59,959 nucleotides of DNA, from contig CAAEOT010000040.1 of NCBI GenBank assembly GCA_900757655.1, positions 1 through 59,959 of the forward strand, read 5' to 3'. Position 1 is the stretch's first letter. Each line of letters begins with the position of its first letter. Shown piece after piece: positions 41,754 to 50,083 of the stretch. Source of the stretch: an uncultured Oscillospiraceae bacterium. GTDB taxonomy: Bacteria; Bacillota; Clostridia; Oscillospirales; Oscillospiraceae. The position numbers were made by a program, and so were the translations under genes. The notes under the pieces were generated by a model, which did no database searches, was not told the origin of the DNA, and worked only from the letters and a program-made list of their open reading frames with translations.

Positions 41754-42797
41754 ATGAATCAGACTTTCCAGAAGATCGTCGGCGGCGTGCTCGCCGTCAC
41801 CGCGCTCATGGGCCTGTCCGCCTGTGGCAGCAAGACCGAGGACAACAAGGCCGAAGGCAAGACCTATAAGGTCGGCATCGTGCAGTTTGTGGACGATGCG
41901 TCCCTCAACCAGATTGAGGCGGCCATCGAGGCCGAGCTCGACGCGAAGGCCACGGAGCTGGGCGTGACCTTTGACTACACGCTCTACAACGGTCAGGGCG
42001 ACGCCACGACGCTCAACCAGATCGGCGCCGAGCTCGTCGGCAAGGGTGTGGACCTCATCGTCCCGATCGCGACCCCGGCCGTGAAGATCATGCAGTCCGC
42101 CACTGAGGACACCGAGATCCCCATCGTTTTCTCCGCCGTGTCTGACCCTGTCGGCGCTGGCATTGTCGATTCGCTCGACGCGCCCGGCGGCCGCATCACC
42201 GGCACGAGCGACGCGCTCAACACCAAGGGCCTGCTCGACCTGATGCTCGCCCAGAACCCGGACACCAAGACCGTTGGCCTGCTCTACTCCAAGAGCGAGG
42301 ATTCCTCCAAGCAGCCGATTGAGGACGCGAAGGCCTACCTCGAGGGCAAGGGCATCCGCTGCGTGGAAAAGACCGGCACCACCACCGATGAAGTCACCTC
42401 CGCCGTCGACGCGCTCATCGCCGAGAAGGTCGACGCCGTCTTCACCCCGACCGACAACACCATCATGACTGCCGAGCTCGCCATCTACGAGAAGTTCCTC
42501 AATGCCAAGATCCCGCAGTACTGCGGCGCGGACTCCTTCGCCCTCAACGGCGCGTTTGTCGGCTACGGCGTGGATTACACCAAGCTCGGCACCATTACGG
42601 CCGACATGGTCGTGCAGGTCCTGGTCGACGGTAAGGACCCCGCCACGCTGCCCGTGACCACGTTCGATAACGGCATCGCCATGATCAACACCGAAAGCTG
42701 CACCGCCCTCGGCTATGACCTCACGGCTGTCAAGCAGGCGTTTGACGGCAAGTGCAGCTCCGTGCTCGAGACGACCACGCAGCAGAATTTTGACTGA
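41754..42797 (+). CDS. trpX: Tryptophan ABC transporter substrate-binding lipoprotein TrpX
   Basis: 347 residues. A lipobox LSAC with Cys24 ends the signal peptide. The mature part is a periplasmic-binding fold of the ABC-sugar-like/TrpX family (VGIVQFVDDASL, IGAELVGKGVDLIVPIATPA, VFSAVSDPVGAGIV). The T-box with a Trp codon upstream supports tryptophan as ligand. First gene of trpX-trpY-trpZ, with AAGGAGAAT before the ATG. Confidence 0.88.
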   Translation: MNQTFQKIVGGVLAVTALMGLSACGSKTEDNKAEGKTYKVGIVQFVDDASLNQIEAAIEAELDAKATELGVTFDYTLYNGQGDATTLNQIGAELVGKGVDLIVPIATPAVKIMQSATEDTEIPIVFSAVSDPVGAGIVDSLDAPGGRITGTSDALNTKGLLDLMLAQNPDTKTVGLLYSKSEDSSKQPIEDAKAYLEGKGIRCVEKTGTTTDEVTSAVDALIAEKVDAVFTPTDNTIMTAELAIYEKFLNAKIPQYCGADSFALNGAFVGYGVDYTKLGTITADMVVQVLVDGKDPATLPVTTFDNGIAMINTESCTALGYDLTAVKQAFDGKCSSVLETTTQQNFD

Positions 42798-42825
42798 TAT
42801 CTGACATCCCGAAGGAGGGAGCTCC

Positions 42826-43758
42826 ATGCTGACCGTTTTGCAGACGGCGCTCGAGGTCGGCCTCATTTACGGCCTCGTCGCGCTGGCGCTGTTCATTAGC
42901 TTTTCCATCCTGAATATCGCCGACCTCTCCACGGACGGCTGCTTCACGCTCGGCTGCGCCGTGGGCGCCATGCTCACCATCGCCGGCCACCCGATCCTTG
43001 CGCTGTTCGCCGCCATGGCGGCGGGCATGCTCTCGGGCTACGTCACGGCCTTTTTGCAGACGCGCCTCGGCGTCGAGAGCATCCTCGCCGGCATCATCTC
43101 AAACACCGGCCTCTACACGATCAACCTCGCGGTCATGGGCTTTTCGTCCAACGTGTCCATCACCGGGGTCGATACGGTGTTCTCGCTCTTCAAGGGCCTC
43201 GTCGGCGGGCAGTGGAGCCGGCTGATCCTGCTCGCGCTCATCGCGGCGGTCATCGTGATCGTGCTCATCCGCTTTTTCGGCACGTCACTCGGCCTGTCCA
43301 TCCGTGCCACGGGCGACAGTCTCGATATGGTCAGCGCTTCCTCCATCAACCCCAAAGCCACCATCACGATCGGCCTGTGCCTGGCCAACGCTCTCACGGC
43401 GCTGTCCGGCTGCCTGATCGGGGAGTATAACAAGTTCTGTGACATCAACCTCGGCACCGGCATGGTCACGATCGCGCTGGCGAGTCTCATCATCGGCGAG
43501 GTCTTTGCCGGTCACCGCGGCGGCGTGGGCAAGCGCATCGTCTGCGTCGTGCTCGGCAGCATCGTCTACCGCTTTATCATTGCGCTGGCGCTGCGGCTGA
43601 ACATCTCGGCCGAGTATTTCAAGCTCGTGTCTGCCGTCATCGTGGCCGTCGCCATCGCCGCGCCGAACATGAAGGGTTATGTCCGGCTGGCGAAGATCAA
43701 GTCCAATGCCCGCAGGCTGCGCGCCCTGTCCGGAAAGGGGGACGAGACCGATGCTTGA
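42826..43758 (+). CDS. trpY: Tryptophan ABC transporter permease TrpY
   Basis: 310 residues with eight to nine membrane helices of the branched-chain-type permease fold (LALFISFSILNIADLSTDGCF, GVESILAGIISNTGLYTIN). Partner of TrpX and TrpZ. It follows trpX by 28 bases and overlaps trpZ by eight. Confidence 0.87.
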   Translation: MLTVLQTALEVGLIYGLVALALFISFSILNIADLSTDGCFTLGCAVGAMLTIAGHPILALFAAMAAGMLSGYVTAFLQTRLGVESILAGIISNTGLYTINLAVMGFSSNVSITGVDTVFSLFKGLVGGQWSRLILLALIAAVIVIVLIRFFGTSLGLSIRATGDSLDMVSASSINPKATITIGLCLANALTALSGCLIGEYNKFCDINLGTGMVTIALASLIIGEVFAGHRGGVGKRIVCVVLGSIVYRFIIALALRLNISAEYFKLVSAVIVAVAIAAPNMKGYVRLAKIKSNARRLRALSGKGDETDA

Positions 43759-44569
43759 AGTTTCTCACATTTCCAAGACGTTCAACGCCGGCACCGTGAA
43801 CGAGAAGCGCGCCATTTCCGACCTCTCGCTCCGGCTGGCCGACGGGGAGTTTGCCACCATCGTCGGCTCCAACGGCGCCGGCAAGAGCACGCTCTTCAAT
43901 GCCATTGCCGGCGTGTTTTATGTGGATTCCGGCGCCATCACGCTTGACGGGCGGGACATCACGTTCCTGCCGTCGTATCAGCGCAGCCGCCGCATTGGCC
44001 ACCTGTTCCAGGACCCGCTCAAGGGCACCGCGCCGCACATGACCATCGAGGAGAACCTCGCCGTGGCCTACCTGCGCTCTTCGGACCGGCACGTGCTCTT
44101 CGGCCGCGTGACCCGTAAGGACCGCGACTTTTTCCGCGATGCGCTCGCCCAGCTCGACATGGGGCTGGAGGACCGCATGAACACGCCCGTCGGCCTGCTC
44201 TCCGGCGGCCAGCGTCAGGCGCTGACGCTGCTCATGGCCACCATGGTCACGCCCGAGCTGCTGCTGCTCGACGAGCACACGGCCGCGCTCGACCCCGTCA
44301 CGGCCGACAAGGTGCTCACGCTCACGCGCAGCGTCGTGTCCGAGCGCAGCATCTCCTGCCTCATGATCACGCACAATATGCACCAGGCGCTCGAACTCGG
44401 CACGCGCACGCTCATGATGGATGCCGGCCGCATCGTGCTCGATGTCTCCGGCCCGGAGCGCGCGGGCATGACCGTGCAGGGCCTGCTCGATGCCTTCGCC
44501 GCCAAGGCGGGCGCCACGTTTGATAACGACCGCGTCCTGCTGTCCACGGCCGAGGATCCGGAAAACTGA
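43751..44569 (+). CDS. trpZ: Tryptophan ABC transporter ATPase TrpZ
   Basis: 272 residues. Walker A GSNGAGKST (39-47), Q-loop LFQDPLKGTA, signature LSGGQRQA, Walker B LLLLDEHTAALDP (His replaces the usual Pro after Glu, as in this family) and His in MITHNMHQA. It overlaps trpY by eight bases. The operon ends at the hairpin 44586-44616. Confidence 0.88.
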   Translation: MLEVSHISKTFNAGTVNEKRAISDLSLRLADGEFATIVGSNGAGKSTLFNAIAGVFYVDSGAITLDGRDITFLPSYQRSRRIGHLFQDPLKGTAPHMTIEENLAVAYLRSSDRHVLFGRVTRKDRDFFRDALAQLDMGLEDRMNTPVGLLSGGQRQALTLLMATMVTPELLLLDEHTAALDPVTADKVLTLTRSVVSERSISCLMITHNMHQALELGTRTLMMDAGRIVLDVSGPERAGMTVQGLLDAFAAKAGATFDNDRVLLSTAEDPEN

Positions 44570-44583
44570 ACCCCGGCAAAGAA

Positions 44584-44616
44584 AAATCAGCCGCCCGCAG
44601 GGCGGCTGATTTTTTG
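44584..44616. terminator. Bidirectional terminator between trpZ and the COG0523 operon
   Basis: Stem AATCAGCCGCCC/GGGCGGCTGATT with T runs on both strands; it serves the two convergent operons. Confidence 0.9.
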
Positions 44617-44627
44617 TGCCTGTAAAC

Positions 44628-45593
44628 TTAATAGAACGTGGCCACCGGTTCCTCCGGCTTTTCGACCTCCTGCACGGACTGCACCGTGAACACGGGGCCC
44701 TTGCGCCCGTAGGCGCGGTGGAACTTGTAGTCCAGCCGGGCCGTGATGATGGCCCACTCGTCGTTGCGGATCTCGTCCGCGCGATCCCACACGCAGATGA
44801 TGCCCGCGAACTGAATGTCCTGCACGCAGCAGGTCATGATGTGCCGCCCGGCGATGAAGCAGCCCTTCGGCACGTTCTTGCGCACGAGGCAGCGGCACTT
44901 GACCTCGATGGTCTTGCCGTCGTATTTCTTTGGCTCCTCGGACATGTCGCGGTACCAGATGGCGAAGTCGCGGTCCTCGATCTCGACGACCGGGGCGTCG
45001 AGGTCGAACGGCAGCGGGTCCTCAATGTCGTCATACACGACCTTGCCGTCGGTGTATTCATACGCGATGTCGCACCGGCGGGAGATCGCGCGGATGATGC
45101 GGTGCATCTCCATGCGATCCATGCTGTCGTTGTAGCGGTTGAGCACGACGAGCTCGGCACTCTTGAGCTTGTCCACCATGAGCTGGCGCATATTCGCGTT
45201 GTAGCTCAAAAACGACGTCGCGTCGCAAAACAGGAACTCCTGCGCGACCGCCCAGCCTTCCGGCAGGTTGCCGTAGAGCGAGTCGAGCATCCACATGCCG
45301 TTGAACTCCACAAGCACACGCTCGGGGCGAATCTCGTACTGCAGCGCCTTCAGGTGTTCGACCGTGAGGTCGGACTCCTCGTCAATGTTGCGCACAAAGA
45401 CGTTCCCGGCGCAGAACTTGTCCGGCTCATAGACCTCCTCGCCCTCTTCGCACAGCAGCAGCAGCGTGCGCTCGCCCTTGTGGAAGCGGCTGTCCTCGAG
45501 CGTCTCCTGGATGAATTTCGTCTTGCCGGCTTCCAGAAAGCCGGTGAACAGGTATACCGGCAGATCCGGCGCCTGCTGTTTCGTGTCAGCCAA
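44628..45593 (-). CDS. COG0523-type GTPase fused to a DUF1980-like domain
   Basis: 321 residues. The N-terminal half is a CobW/COG0523 P-loop GTPase (GFLEAGKT at 18-25, VEFNGMW, ELVVLNRYND in place of the usual NKxD). It lacks the CxCC metal motif of the family. From about residue 195 a different domain follows: EVKCRCLVRK, FIAGRHIMTCCVQDIQ and GIICVW, which resembles the C-terminal domain of TIGR03943/DUF1980 (YcgQ) proteins of zinc-regulated systems. The gene overlaps the COG0523 chaperone gene by eight bases. A role in metal (zinc) delivery is inferred from family and context. Confidence 0.72.
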   Translation of the reverse strand: MADTKQQAPDLPVYLFTGFLEAGKTKFIQETLEDSRFHKGERTLLLLCEEGEEVYEPDKFCAGNVFVRNIDEESDLTVEHLKALQYEIRPERVLVEFNGMWMLDSLYGNLPEGWAVAQEFLFCDATSFLSYNANMRQLMVDKLKSAELVVLNRYNDSMDRMEMHRIIRAISRRCDIAYEYTDGKVVYDDIEDPLPFDLDAPVVEIEDRDFAIWYRDMSEEPKKYDGKTIEVKCRCLVRKNVPKGCFIAGRHIMTCCVQDIQFAGIICVWDRADEIRNDEWAIITARLDYKFHRAYGRKGPVFTVQSVQEVEKPEEPVATFY

Positions 45594-46773
45594 TGTGGAA
45601 CAGCTCCTTCAGTGCATCCTCGGCCAGGTGCGACCCGATCACGCACACGCGGCCGGTGACCTGTGCGCTGCCGCGGCGGACATCGGACTCGCCGGGCACG
45701 TAGTCAAAGTGGATCCAGCCGCCGTCGGTCGCGGGCACAATGCCCTTGGCGCGCAGCACGACGCCATAGCGGTGCTCGTTGATGAGCGCGTCGAGTGCGG
45801 TGCGGATCTCGTCGTCGGTGTATTTGCGCGGCGTCTCGGTGCCCCAGCTCGTGAACACCTCGTCCGCGTGGTGGTGATGGTGATGATGGCCGCAGCAGTG
45901 GTCGTGGCCGTGCTCGTCATGATCGTGGTCATCGTGGTCATGCTCGTGGCCGCAGCAGTGATCGTGGTCATGCTCGTCGTGGTCATGATGATGCTCGTGC
46001 TCATGTTCGTGGTCATCGTCATCCTCATCCTCATCGTCGTCATGGTGATGATGGCCGCAGCAGCATTCGTGCTCGTACTCGTCATCGTCGTCGTGATGAT
46101 GGTGATGGTGCTCGTGCTCGTCCTCGCCGTCCTCCTCGGCGGCCTCGGCCTTGAGGTGTTCGAGCTCGGCGGACAGCGTGTCGCGCCGCTCCATCGTCTC
46201 GAGGATCTGCTTGCCGTCGAGCTCCGTCCACGGCGTGGTCACGATCGTGGCGGTCGGGTTCTTCTCGCGCAGCAGCGCCACAGCGGCGTCGAGCTTCTCG
46301 GGACGGATGCCCTCGGTGCGCGAGAGGATGATGGCGCTCGCGTTCTCGACCTGGTTGTTGAAAAACTCGCCGAAGTTCTTCATGTACATCTTGCACTTGT
46401 TCGCGTCCACGACGGTCGTGAAGCCGTTGAGCACCAGCTCGTCGGACTGTACGCCCTGCACGGCGCGGATGACGTCGCTCAGCTTGCCGACGCCCGAGGG
46501 CTCGATGAGGATGCGGTCGGGGTGGAACTGCTCGAGCACTTTTTTGAGCGCATCGGCAAAGTCGCCCACGAGGCTGCAGCAGATGCAGCCGGAGTTCATC
46601 TCGTTGATCTGCACGCCGGAGTCCTTGAGGAAGCCGCCGTCGATGGCGATCTCACCGAACTCATTTTCGATCAGCACGATCTTTTCGCCCGTGTAGGCCT
46701 CAGCGATCAGCTTTTTGATCAGCGTGGTCTTGCCGGCACCGAGAAAACCGGAGAAAATATCAATTTTTGTCAT
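45586..46773 (-). CDS. COG0523 metal chaperone GTPase with a His/Asp/Cys tract
   Basis: 395 residues. P-loop GFLGAGKT (9-16), family metal motif GCICC (62-66), EPSG and a GTPase core to about 205. Residues 213-303 are almost only His, Asp and Glu with three CC-G-H modules (CCCGHHHH at 237, CCGHEH at 273, CCGHHH at 293). A CobW C-terminal domain follows (310-395). Such proteins buffer or insert zinc or another metal; this tract is unusually long. The start at 46773 has AGGAAG upstream with wide spacing; an earlier ATG lies upstream of the promoter. It leads a two-gene leftward operon. Confidence 0.85.
   Translation of the reverse strand: MTKIDIFSGFLGAGKTTLIKKLIAEAYTGEKIVLIENEFGEIAIDGGFLKDSGVQINEMNSGCICCSLVGDFADALKKVLEQFHPDRILIEPSGVGKLSDVIRAVQGVQSDELVLNGFTTVVDANKCKMYMKNFGEFFNNQVENASAIILSRTEGIRPEKLDAAVALLREKNPTATIVTTPWTELDGKQILETMERRDTLSAELEHLKAEAAEEDGEDEHEHHHHHHDDDDEYEHECCCGHHHHDDDEDEDDDDHEHEHEHHHDHDEHDHDHCCGHEHDHDDHDHDEHGHDHCCGHHHHHHHADEVFTSWGTETPRKYTDDEIRTALDALINEHRYGVVLRAKGIVPATDGGWIHFDYVPGESDVRRGSAQVTGRVCVIGSHLAEDALKELFHIG
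45865..46135 (-). repeat. Low-complexity DNA encoding the His/Asp tract
   Basis: Long runs of GAY and CAY codons make a six-base quasi-periodic stretch. Prone to slippage, so tract length may vary between strains. Confidence 0.7.
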
Positions 46774-46825
46774 AAAAGAAAGCACTTCCTGTCTGGGAGC
46801 ACGCGCTCCCGAAATTTTGTCCATT

Positions 46826-46854
46826 ATTATAGCACGAAATTGTGAACGAAACAA
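46826..46854 (-). promoter_or_regulatory. Promoter of the COG0523 operon
   Basis: Minus strand TTGTTT (46849-46854), 17-bp spacer, TATAAT (46826-46831). No clear Zur box of the Bacillus TCGTAAT-type was seen. Confidence 0.6.
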
Positions 46855-46878
46855 GTCCGCCGCGTCGATGGGATGTGG

Positions 46879-46907
46879 TTGCGTTTTTGCTGCCGCTGCG
46901 GTAAAAT
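46879..46907 (+). promoter_or_regulatory. Promoter abutting the NagZ-like start codon
   Basis: TTGCGT (46879-46884), 17-bp spacer, TAAAAT (46902-46907). The -10 box ends six bases before the ATG at 46914, so the predicted transcript starts at or next to the start codon. Confidence 0.6.
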
Positions 46908-46913
46908 GACGGC

Positions 46914-48122
46914 ATGAAACGAAGTGATTTTTGGACAACTGCAAAACGAAATTGGTGCACACTCGCCTACCTGCTCGTGCTCACAGTGTTGGCGGTCGTG
47001 CTCGTGGTCGTATGCGTCCGGCGCGGACAGAATGCCGCGCAGCCGGAGCCCACGCCCCGCACGTCCGCCGCCGTCCAGAAGGACGCGGCGCAGACGCTGC
47101 TCGACGGCATGACCACGCGCGAGAAGATCTGCCAGCTGCTGATCGTGCAGCCTGAGGCACTCACCGGCGGCAGCACCGTCACGGGTATGACGGACGAGCT
47201 CGCTGCCGCGCTGCGGGAATATCCGGTCGGCGGCGTGCTGCTCTCGGCGCAGAACATGACCTCCGGCAAACAGCTCGCGGCGCTCACCGGAGCGCTTGCG
47301 GACGGCTGCAAAACGGCGCCGCTCATCTCGGTCGATGAGGAGGGCGGCCGCGTCGCGCGCCTGATGAACACGGTCGGCACGACGAAGCTCAACAGTATGT
47401 ACAGCTATCGTGGCCTCGGCACGCAGGGCGCGTATGACAACGCCCAGACCCTCGCGCACGACATCGCGGCCTATGGCTTCAATACGGACTTTGCGCCCGT
47501 GGCCGACGTCTGGACGAATAAGAAAAGCAACGCCATCGGCGACCGTGCCTACAGCAATGATTATGACGAGGCGGCGGAGCTTGTTGCCGCCGCCGTGAGC
47601 GGCTTTCGCGACGCCGGGGTCATCTGCTGCCTGAAGCATTTTCCCGGCCACGGCAGCACGGCCACGGACTCGCACAACGGCGCTGCCACGGTCGACAAGA
47701 CGCTCCCGCAGCTCCGGCAGGAGGACCTCAAGCCCTTCGTCTCCGGCATTGCCGCCGGGGCGGACATGGTCATGGTCGGCCACCTGACTGTGCCGACGAT
47801 GGACGATGTGCCGGCATCTCTCTCGCACAAGCTCGTCACGAACCTGCTGCGCTACGACCTCGGTTTCCGCGGCGTCATCGTCACGGACGGGCTGCAGATG
47901 CAGGCCCTCGCGCAGTATACCGACGGGGAGAAGGCCGTGCTCGCCCTCTCTGCCGGCAACGATATGCTGCTCGAGATCAGCGACGTGCCCGGCGCGGTCG
48001 CGGCCGTGGAGCAGGCGCTCGCGGACGGCACGCTCACGCAGGCGGCGCTCGACCAGAGTGTGCTGCGCGTGCTGCAGCTCAAACTCTCGCACGGCATTGT
48101 GCCGCTGCCGGAAATCGGCTGA
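46914..48122 (+). CDS. Glycoside hydrolase family 3 beta-N-acetylhexosaminidase (NagZ-like)
   Basis: 402 residues. One N-terminal membrane helix (about 18-36) anchors an external GH3 domain with DEEGGRVAR, KHFPGHGSTATDSH (the NagZ His-loop) and VTDGLQM with the catalytic Asp. It should release N-acetylglucosamine from muropeptides or related glycans. No Shine-Dalgarno precedes the ATG and an in-frame stop lies four codons upstream; with the promoter at 46879 this points to a leaderless mRNA. A hairpin at 48219-48257 may end it. Confidence 0.87.
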   Translation: MKRSDFWTTAKRNWCTLAYLLVLTVLAVVLVVVCVRRGQNAAQPEPTPRTSAAVQKDAAQTLLDGMTTREKICQLLIVQPEALTGGSTVTGMTDELAAALREYPVGGVLLSAQNMTSGKQLAALTGALADGCKTAPLISVDEEGGRVARLMNTVGTTKLNSMYSYRGLGTQGAYDNAQTLAHDIAAYGFNTDFAPVADVWTNKKSNAIGDRAYSNDYDEAAELVAAAVSGFRDAGVICCLKHFPGHGSTATDSHNGAATVDKTLPQLRQEDLKPFVSGIAAGADMVMVGHLTVPTMDDVPASLSHKLVTNLLRYDLGFRGVIVTDGLQMQALAQYTDGEKAVLALSAGNDMLLEISDVPGAVAAVEQALADGTLTQAALDQSVLRVLQLKLSHGIVPLPEIG

Positions 48123-48218
48123 CACTCATGATATTTTAAGAAAGGTGTGCTATCTTTATACTGGGCGCGGTCGTCCGGCCCGCCCGCCATCCTCCCTTTT
48201 TTCTTCCCCCAACAGAGC

Positions 48219-48257
48219 AGCCGCTGTCGAAAGTGACAGCGGCTGCTCTGCGTTTGC
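48219..48257 (+). terminator. Hairpin after the NagZ-like gene
   Basis: Fourteen-bp near-perfect stem AGAGCAGCCGCTGTC/GACAGCGGCTGCTCT; followed only by GCGTTTGC, so termination is uncertain. The sequence CAGCGGCTGCTCTGC recurs at 48341-48355. Confidence 0.45.
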
Positions 48258-48278
48258 TCAGGCTGGGGAAAAGATATA

Positions 48279-48355
48279 GAGCAGCGGGGGAGCTCGAGGG
48301 GGCAAGGCCCGCCTCGAATGGAATCTTGCGCGCCAGCGCAGCGGCTGCTCTGCAT
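48279..48355. repeat. Second copy of the intergenic repeat family
   Basis: GGGGGAGCTCGAGGGGGCAA and following GGCCCGCCTCGAATGG match 5236-5270 with few changes. The rest of the gap 48123-48391 holds a hairpin and no gene. Confidence 0.55.
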
Positions 48356-48391
48356 GTGCAGTGGAAAACACGCCGCTGCCGTCATTTCCGG

Positions 48392-48420
48392 TTGTAGACC
48401 GGCGCAAAACGTGGTATCCT
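48392..48420 (+). promoter_or_regulatory. Promoter of the Nudix-thioesterase pair
   Basis: TTGTAG (48392-48397), 17-bp spacer, TATCCT (48415-48420). Confidence 0.55.
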
Positions 48421-48450
48421 AAGCTATCATGACCAGAGAGGCGACCACCA

Positions 48451-49026
48451 TTGCAATTTGTTGACATTGAAAAGAAGGACGGCGGTGCGTTCCTGCACCG
48501 CTACGACCTGCATTATATCGACCGCACCGGCTGCCCGCGCACGTATGAGATGGTCAGCCGTGACCGGAACATCGACTCGCTCGAGCATCTGCAGCACCAC
48601 CGCACGGACGCGGTCGTCATGGTGCTCACGGATGCCGCGCGCGAGCACATCGCGCTCATCCACGAGTTTCGCATGGAGCTTGGCCAGCGCATTTACGGCC
48701 TGCCCGGCGGCCTCATCGAGCCGGGGGAGACGCCCGAACAGGCGGCCCGCCGCGAGCTGCGCGAGGAGACCGGCCTGCGCCTGACGGCCATCACGCACGT
48801 CCTGCCGCCGGCGGCGTGCACGGTCGGCATCGGCGATGAGCGCACGGTCTGCGTTTTCGGCACAGCGGAGGGGACGTTCCGCCCGAGCACCGACCCCATG
48901 GAGGAGATCGAGTCGGCGTGGTACACGCGCGCGCAGGTGCGCGCCCTGCACGAGACGAACCTGTTCGGTTCCTGGGCGCTGGCCTACAGCTGGATGTTCG
49001 CAAACGGCTGCCTGCCGGGCGTCTGA
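48451..49026 (+). CDS. Nudix hydrolase, ADP-ribose pyrophosphatase-like
   Basis: 191 residues from a TTG start with AGAGAGG upstream; the nearby ATG at 48429 is out of frame and stops early. The Nudix box is complete: Gly87, Glu93, Arg101-Glu102, Glu105-Glu106, Gly108. It fits the ADP-ribose pyrophosphatase group and hydrolyses nucleoside diphosphate derivatives. The thioesterase gene follows after 32 bases. Confidence 0.85.
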   Translation: MQFVDIEKKDGGAFLHRYDLHYIDRTGCPRTYEMVSRDRNIDSLEHLQHHRTDAVVMVLTDAAREHIALIHEFRMELGQRIYGLPGGLIEPGETPEQAARRELREETGLRLTAITHVLPPAACTVGIGDERTVCVFGTAEGTFRPSTDPMEEIESAWYTRAQVRALHETNLFGSWALAYSWMFANGCLPGV

Positions 49027-49058
49027 AGGCACACATTCACGATTACGGAGCGATTATC

Positions 49059-49775
49059 ATGTTTTATTCGGAAATTTATCAGCCGGGCGTTGCCGATTTT
49101 GACCGCGGCGGCAAGCTGGGCTATGAAGCGATCCTGCGCATTTTTGAAAACACGGCCAGCCGCCATTCCGACAGCTCGGGCGACGACATCATTGCGGAAA
49201 GCCGGCACGGCATCACCTGGGTGCTGACCGACTGGCGCGTCCAGATTGTGCGCCGGCCGGACAGCAAGGCGCCCCTGCGCGTCACGACCTGGGTGCGCGA
49301 CAGTGTGCCCACCGGCCGCGTTTTCCGTGACTATACGCTTGCGGACGAGACCGGCACGGAGCTCGTCTGCGCTGAATCGCGGCTCGTTTTGTTTGACCTG
49401 CGCGCGCAGAAGATCATCCGTATCGACCAGCCGCGGTTCCGGTCCTATCAGCCGGAGGCGCGCGGCGTGTTTGCGTCCGCTGCGCCGCGTCTGCGCGCGC
49501 CCGCTGCGTTCGACGGGGAGAAAACGCTGCCCCTGCGCCGCAGCGACATTGACTTCAACGGTCACGTACATAACACGAAGTATCTTGACTTCGCGCTTGA
49601 GGCGCTGCCGGACAGCGTGCCGCGCGACGCGTTTACCGGCATCCGTATGATCTATCCGAAGGCGGTCAAGGATGCAAATTCCGTCACGCTCAAATACACC
49701 CTGACGGACACCGGCCCCTTCGTGTGCGTCTACAGCGCGGACACGCTCTGCACGCTCATCCGCTTCGAGACATGA
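49059..49775 (+). CDS. Acyl-ACP thioesterase
   Basis: 238 residues with two hotdog halves. N-terminal half has GYEAILRIFENTASRHSD and WVLTDWRVQI; the second half has the catalytic DIDFNGHVHNTKYLDF, with Asn and His typical of FatA/FatB-type enzymes. It releases free fatty acids from acyl carrier protein. GGAG lies eight bases before the ATG. Likely co-transcribed with the Nudix gene and ended by the hairpin at 49780-49815. Confidence 0.88.
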   Translation: MFYSEIYQPGVADFDRGGKLGYEAILRIFENTASRHSDSSGDDIIAESRHGITWVLTDWRVQIVRRPDSKAPLRVTTWVRDSVPTGRVFRDYTLADETGTELVCAESRLVLFDLRAQKIIRIDQPRFRSYQPEARGVFASAAPRLRAPAAFDGEKTLPLRRSDIDFNGHVHNTKYLDFALEALPDSVPRDAFTGIRMIYPKAVKDANSVTLKYTLTDTGPFVCVYSADTLCTLIRFET

Positions 49776-49779
49776 AGAT

Positions 49780-49815
49780 ACCCCCGCTGCGCTTTTCGCA
49801 GCGGGGGCATTTTTC
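49780..49815 (+). terminator. Terminator of the thioesterase gene
   Basis: Eleven-bp stem CCCCCGCTGCG/CGCAGCGGGGG, then CATTTTT. Confidence 0.88.
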
Positions 49816-50002
49816 AGCTTTCCGCGAACCGGTCGACATATGCGCGCATTTCCTGCCGCGAGTCGATGCCGTGCACGCCCGCGATGAACGCGCGCTTTTC
49901 TTCGTACGTTAGCGCTGAAAATTTCGTCAGCGCCTGCTGGTTGTGCACCAGCGCCATGCCCAGCCCGACCGGGATAGCCGGCTGCATGCCTGTTTCGTGC
50001 AA
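49814..50002 (-). CDS. Small conserved-type protein of unknown function
   Basis: 62 residues from a TTG start with GGAAGGTGG five bases upstream (an ATG at 50053 has no site). The pattern PVGLGMALVHNQQAL, ALTYEEKRAFIAG, SRQEMRAYVD resembles a small helical family common in Clostridia, usually of the form GFGMAL...F..L...K..II. Function unknown. It is transcribed convergently with the thioesterase. Confidence 0.6.
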   Translation of the reverse strand: MHETGMQPAIPVGLGMALVHNQQALTKFSALTYEEKRAFIAGVHGIDSRQEMRAYVDRFAES

Positions 50003-50083
50003 AGGTTCCACCTTCCTCTGTGTCCGGTTTCGGAGCGGGTGCTCCTTAACCATAGTATGGCACAGATGGGAAAATAGAATGCA

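Noticed and set aside
45865..46135. Possible noncoding satellite DNA
   Set aside because: The frame is open and flanked by conserved COG0523 domains on both sides; it is a His/Asp tract.
46774..46913. Zur box between the COG0523 operon and the NagZ-like gene
   Set aside because: No TCGTAAT-type inverted repeat; only AT-rich promoter sequence.
48429..48462. ATG start for the Nudix gene
   Set aside because: It is out of frame with the Nudix domain and stops after 11 codons.
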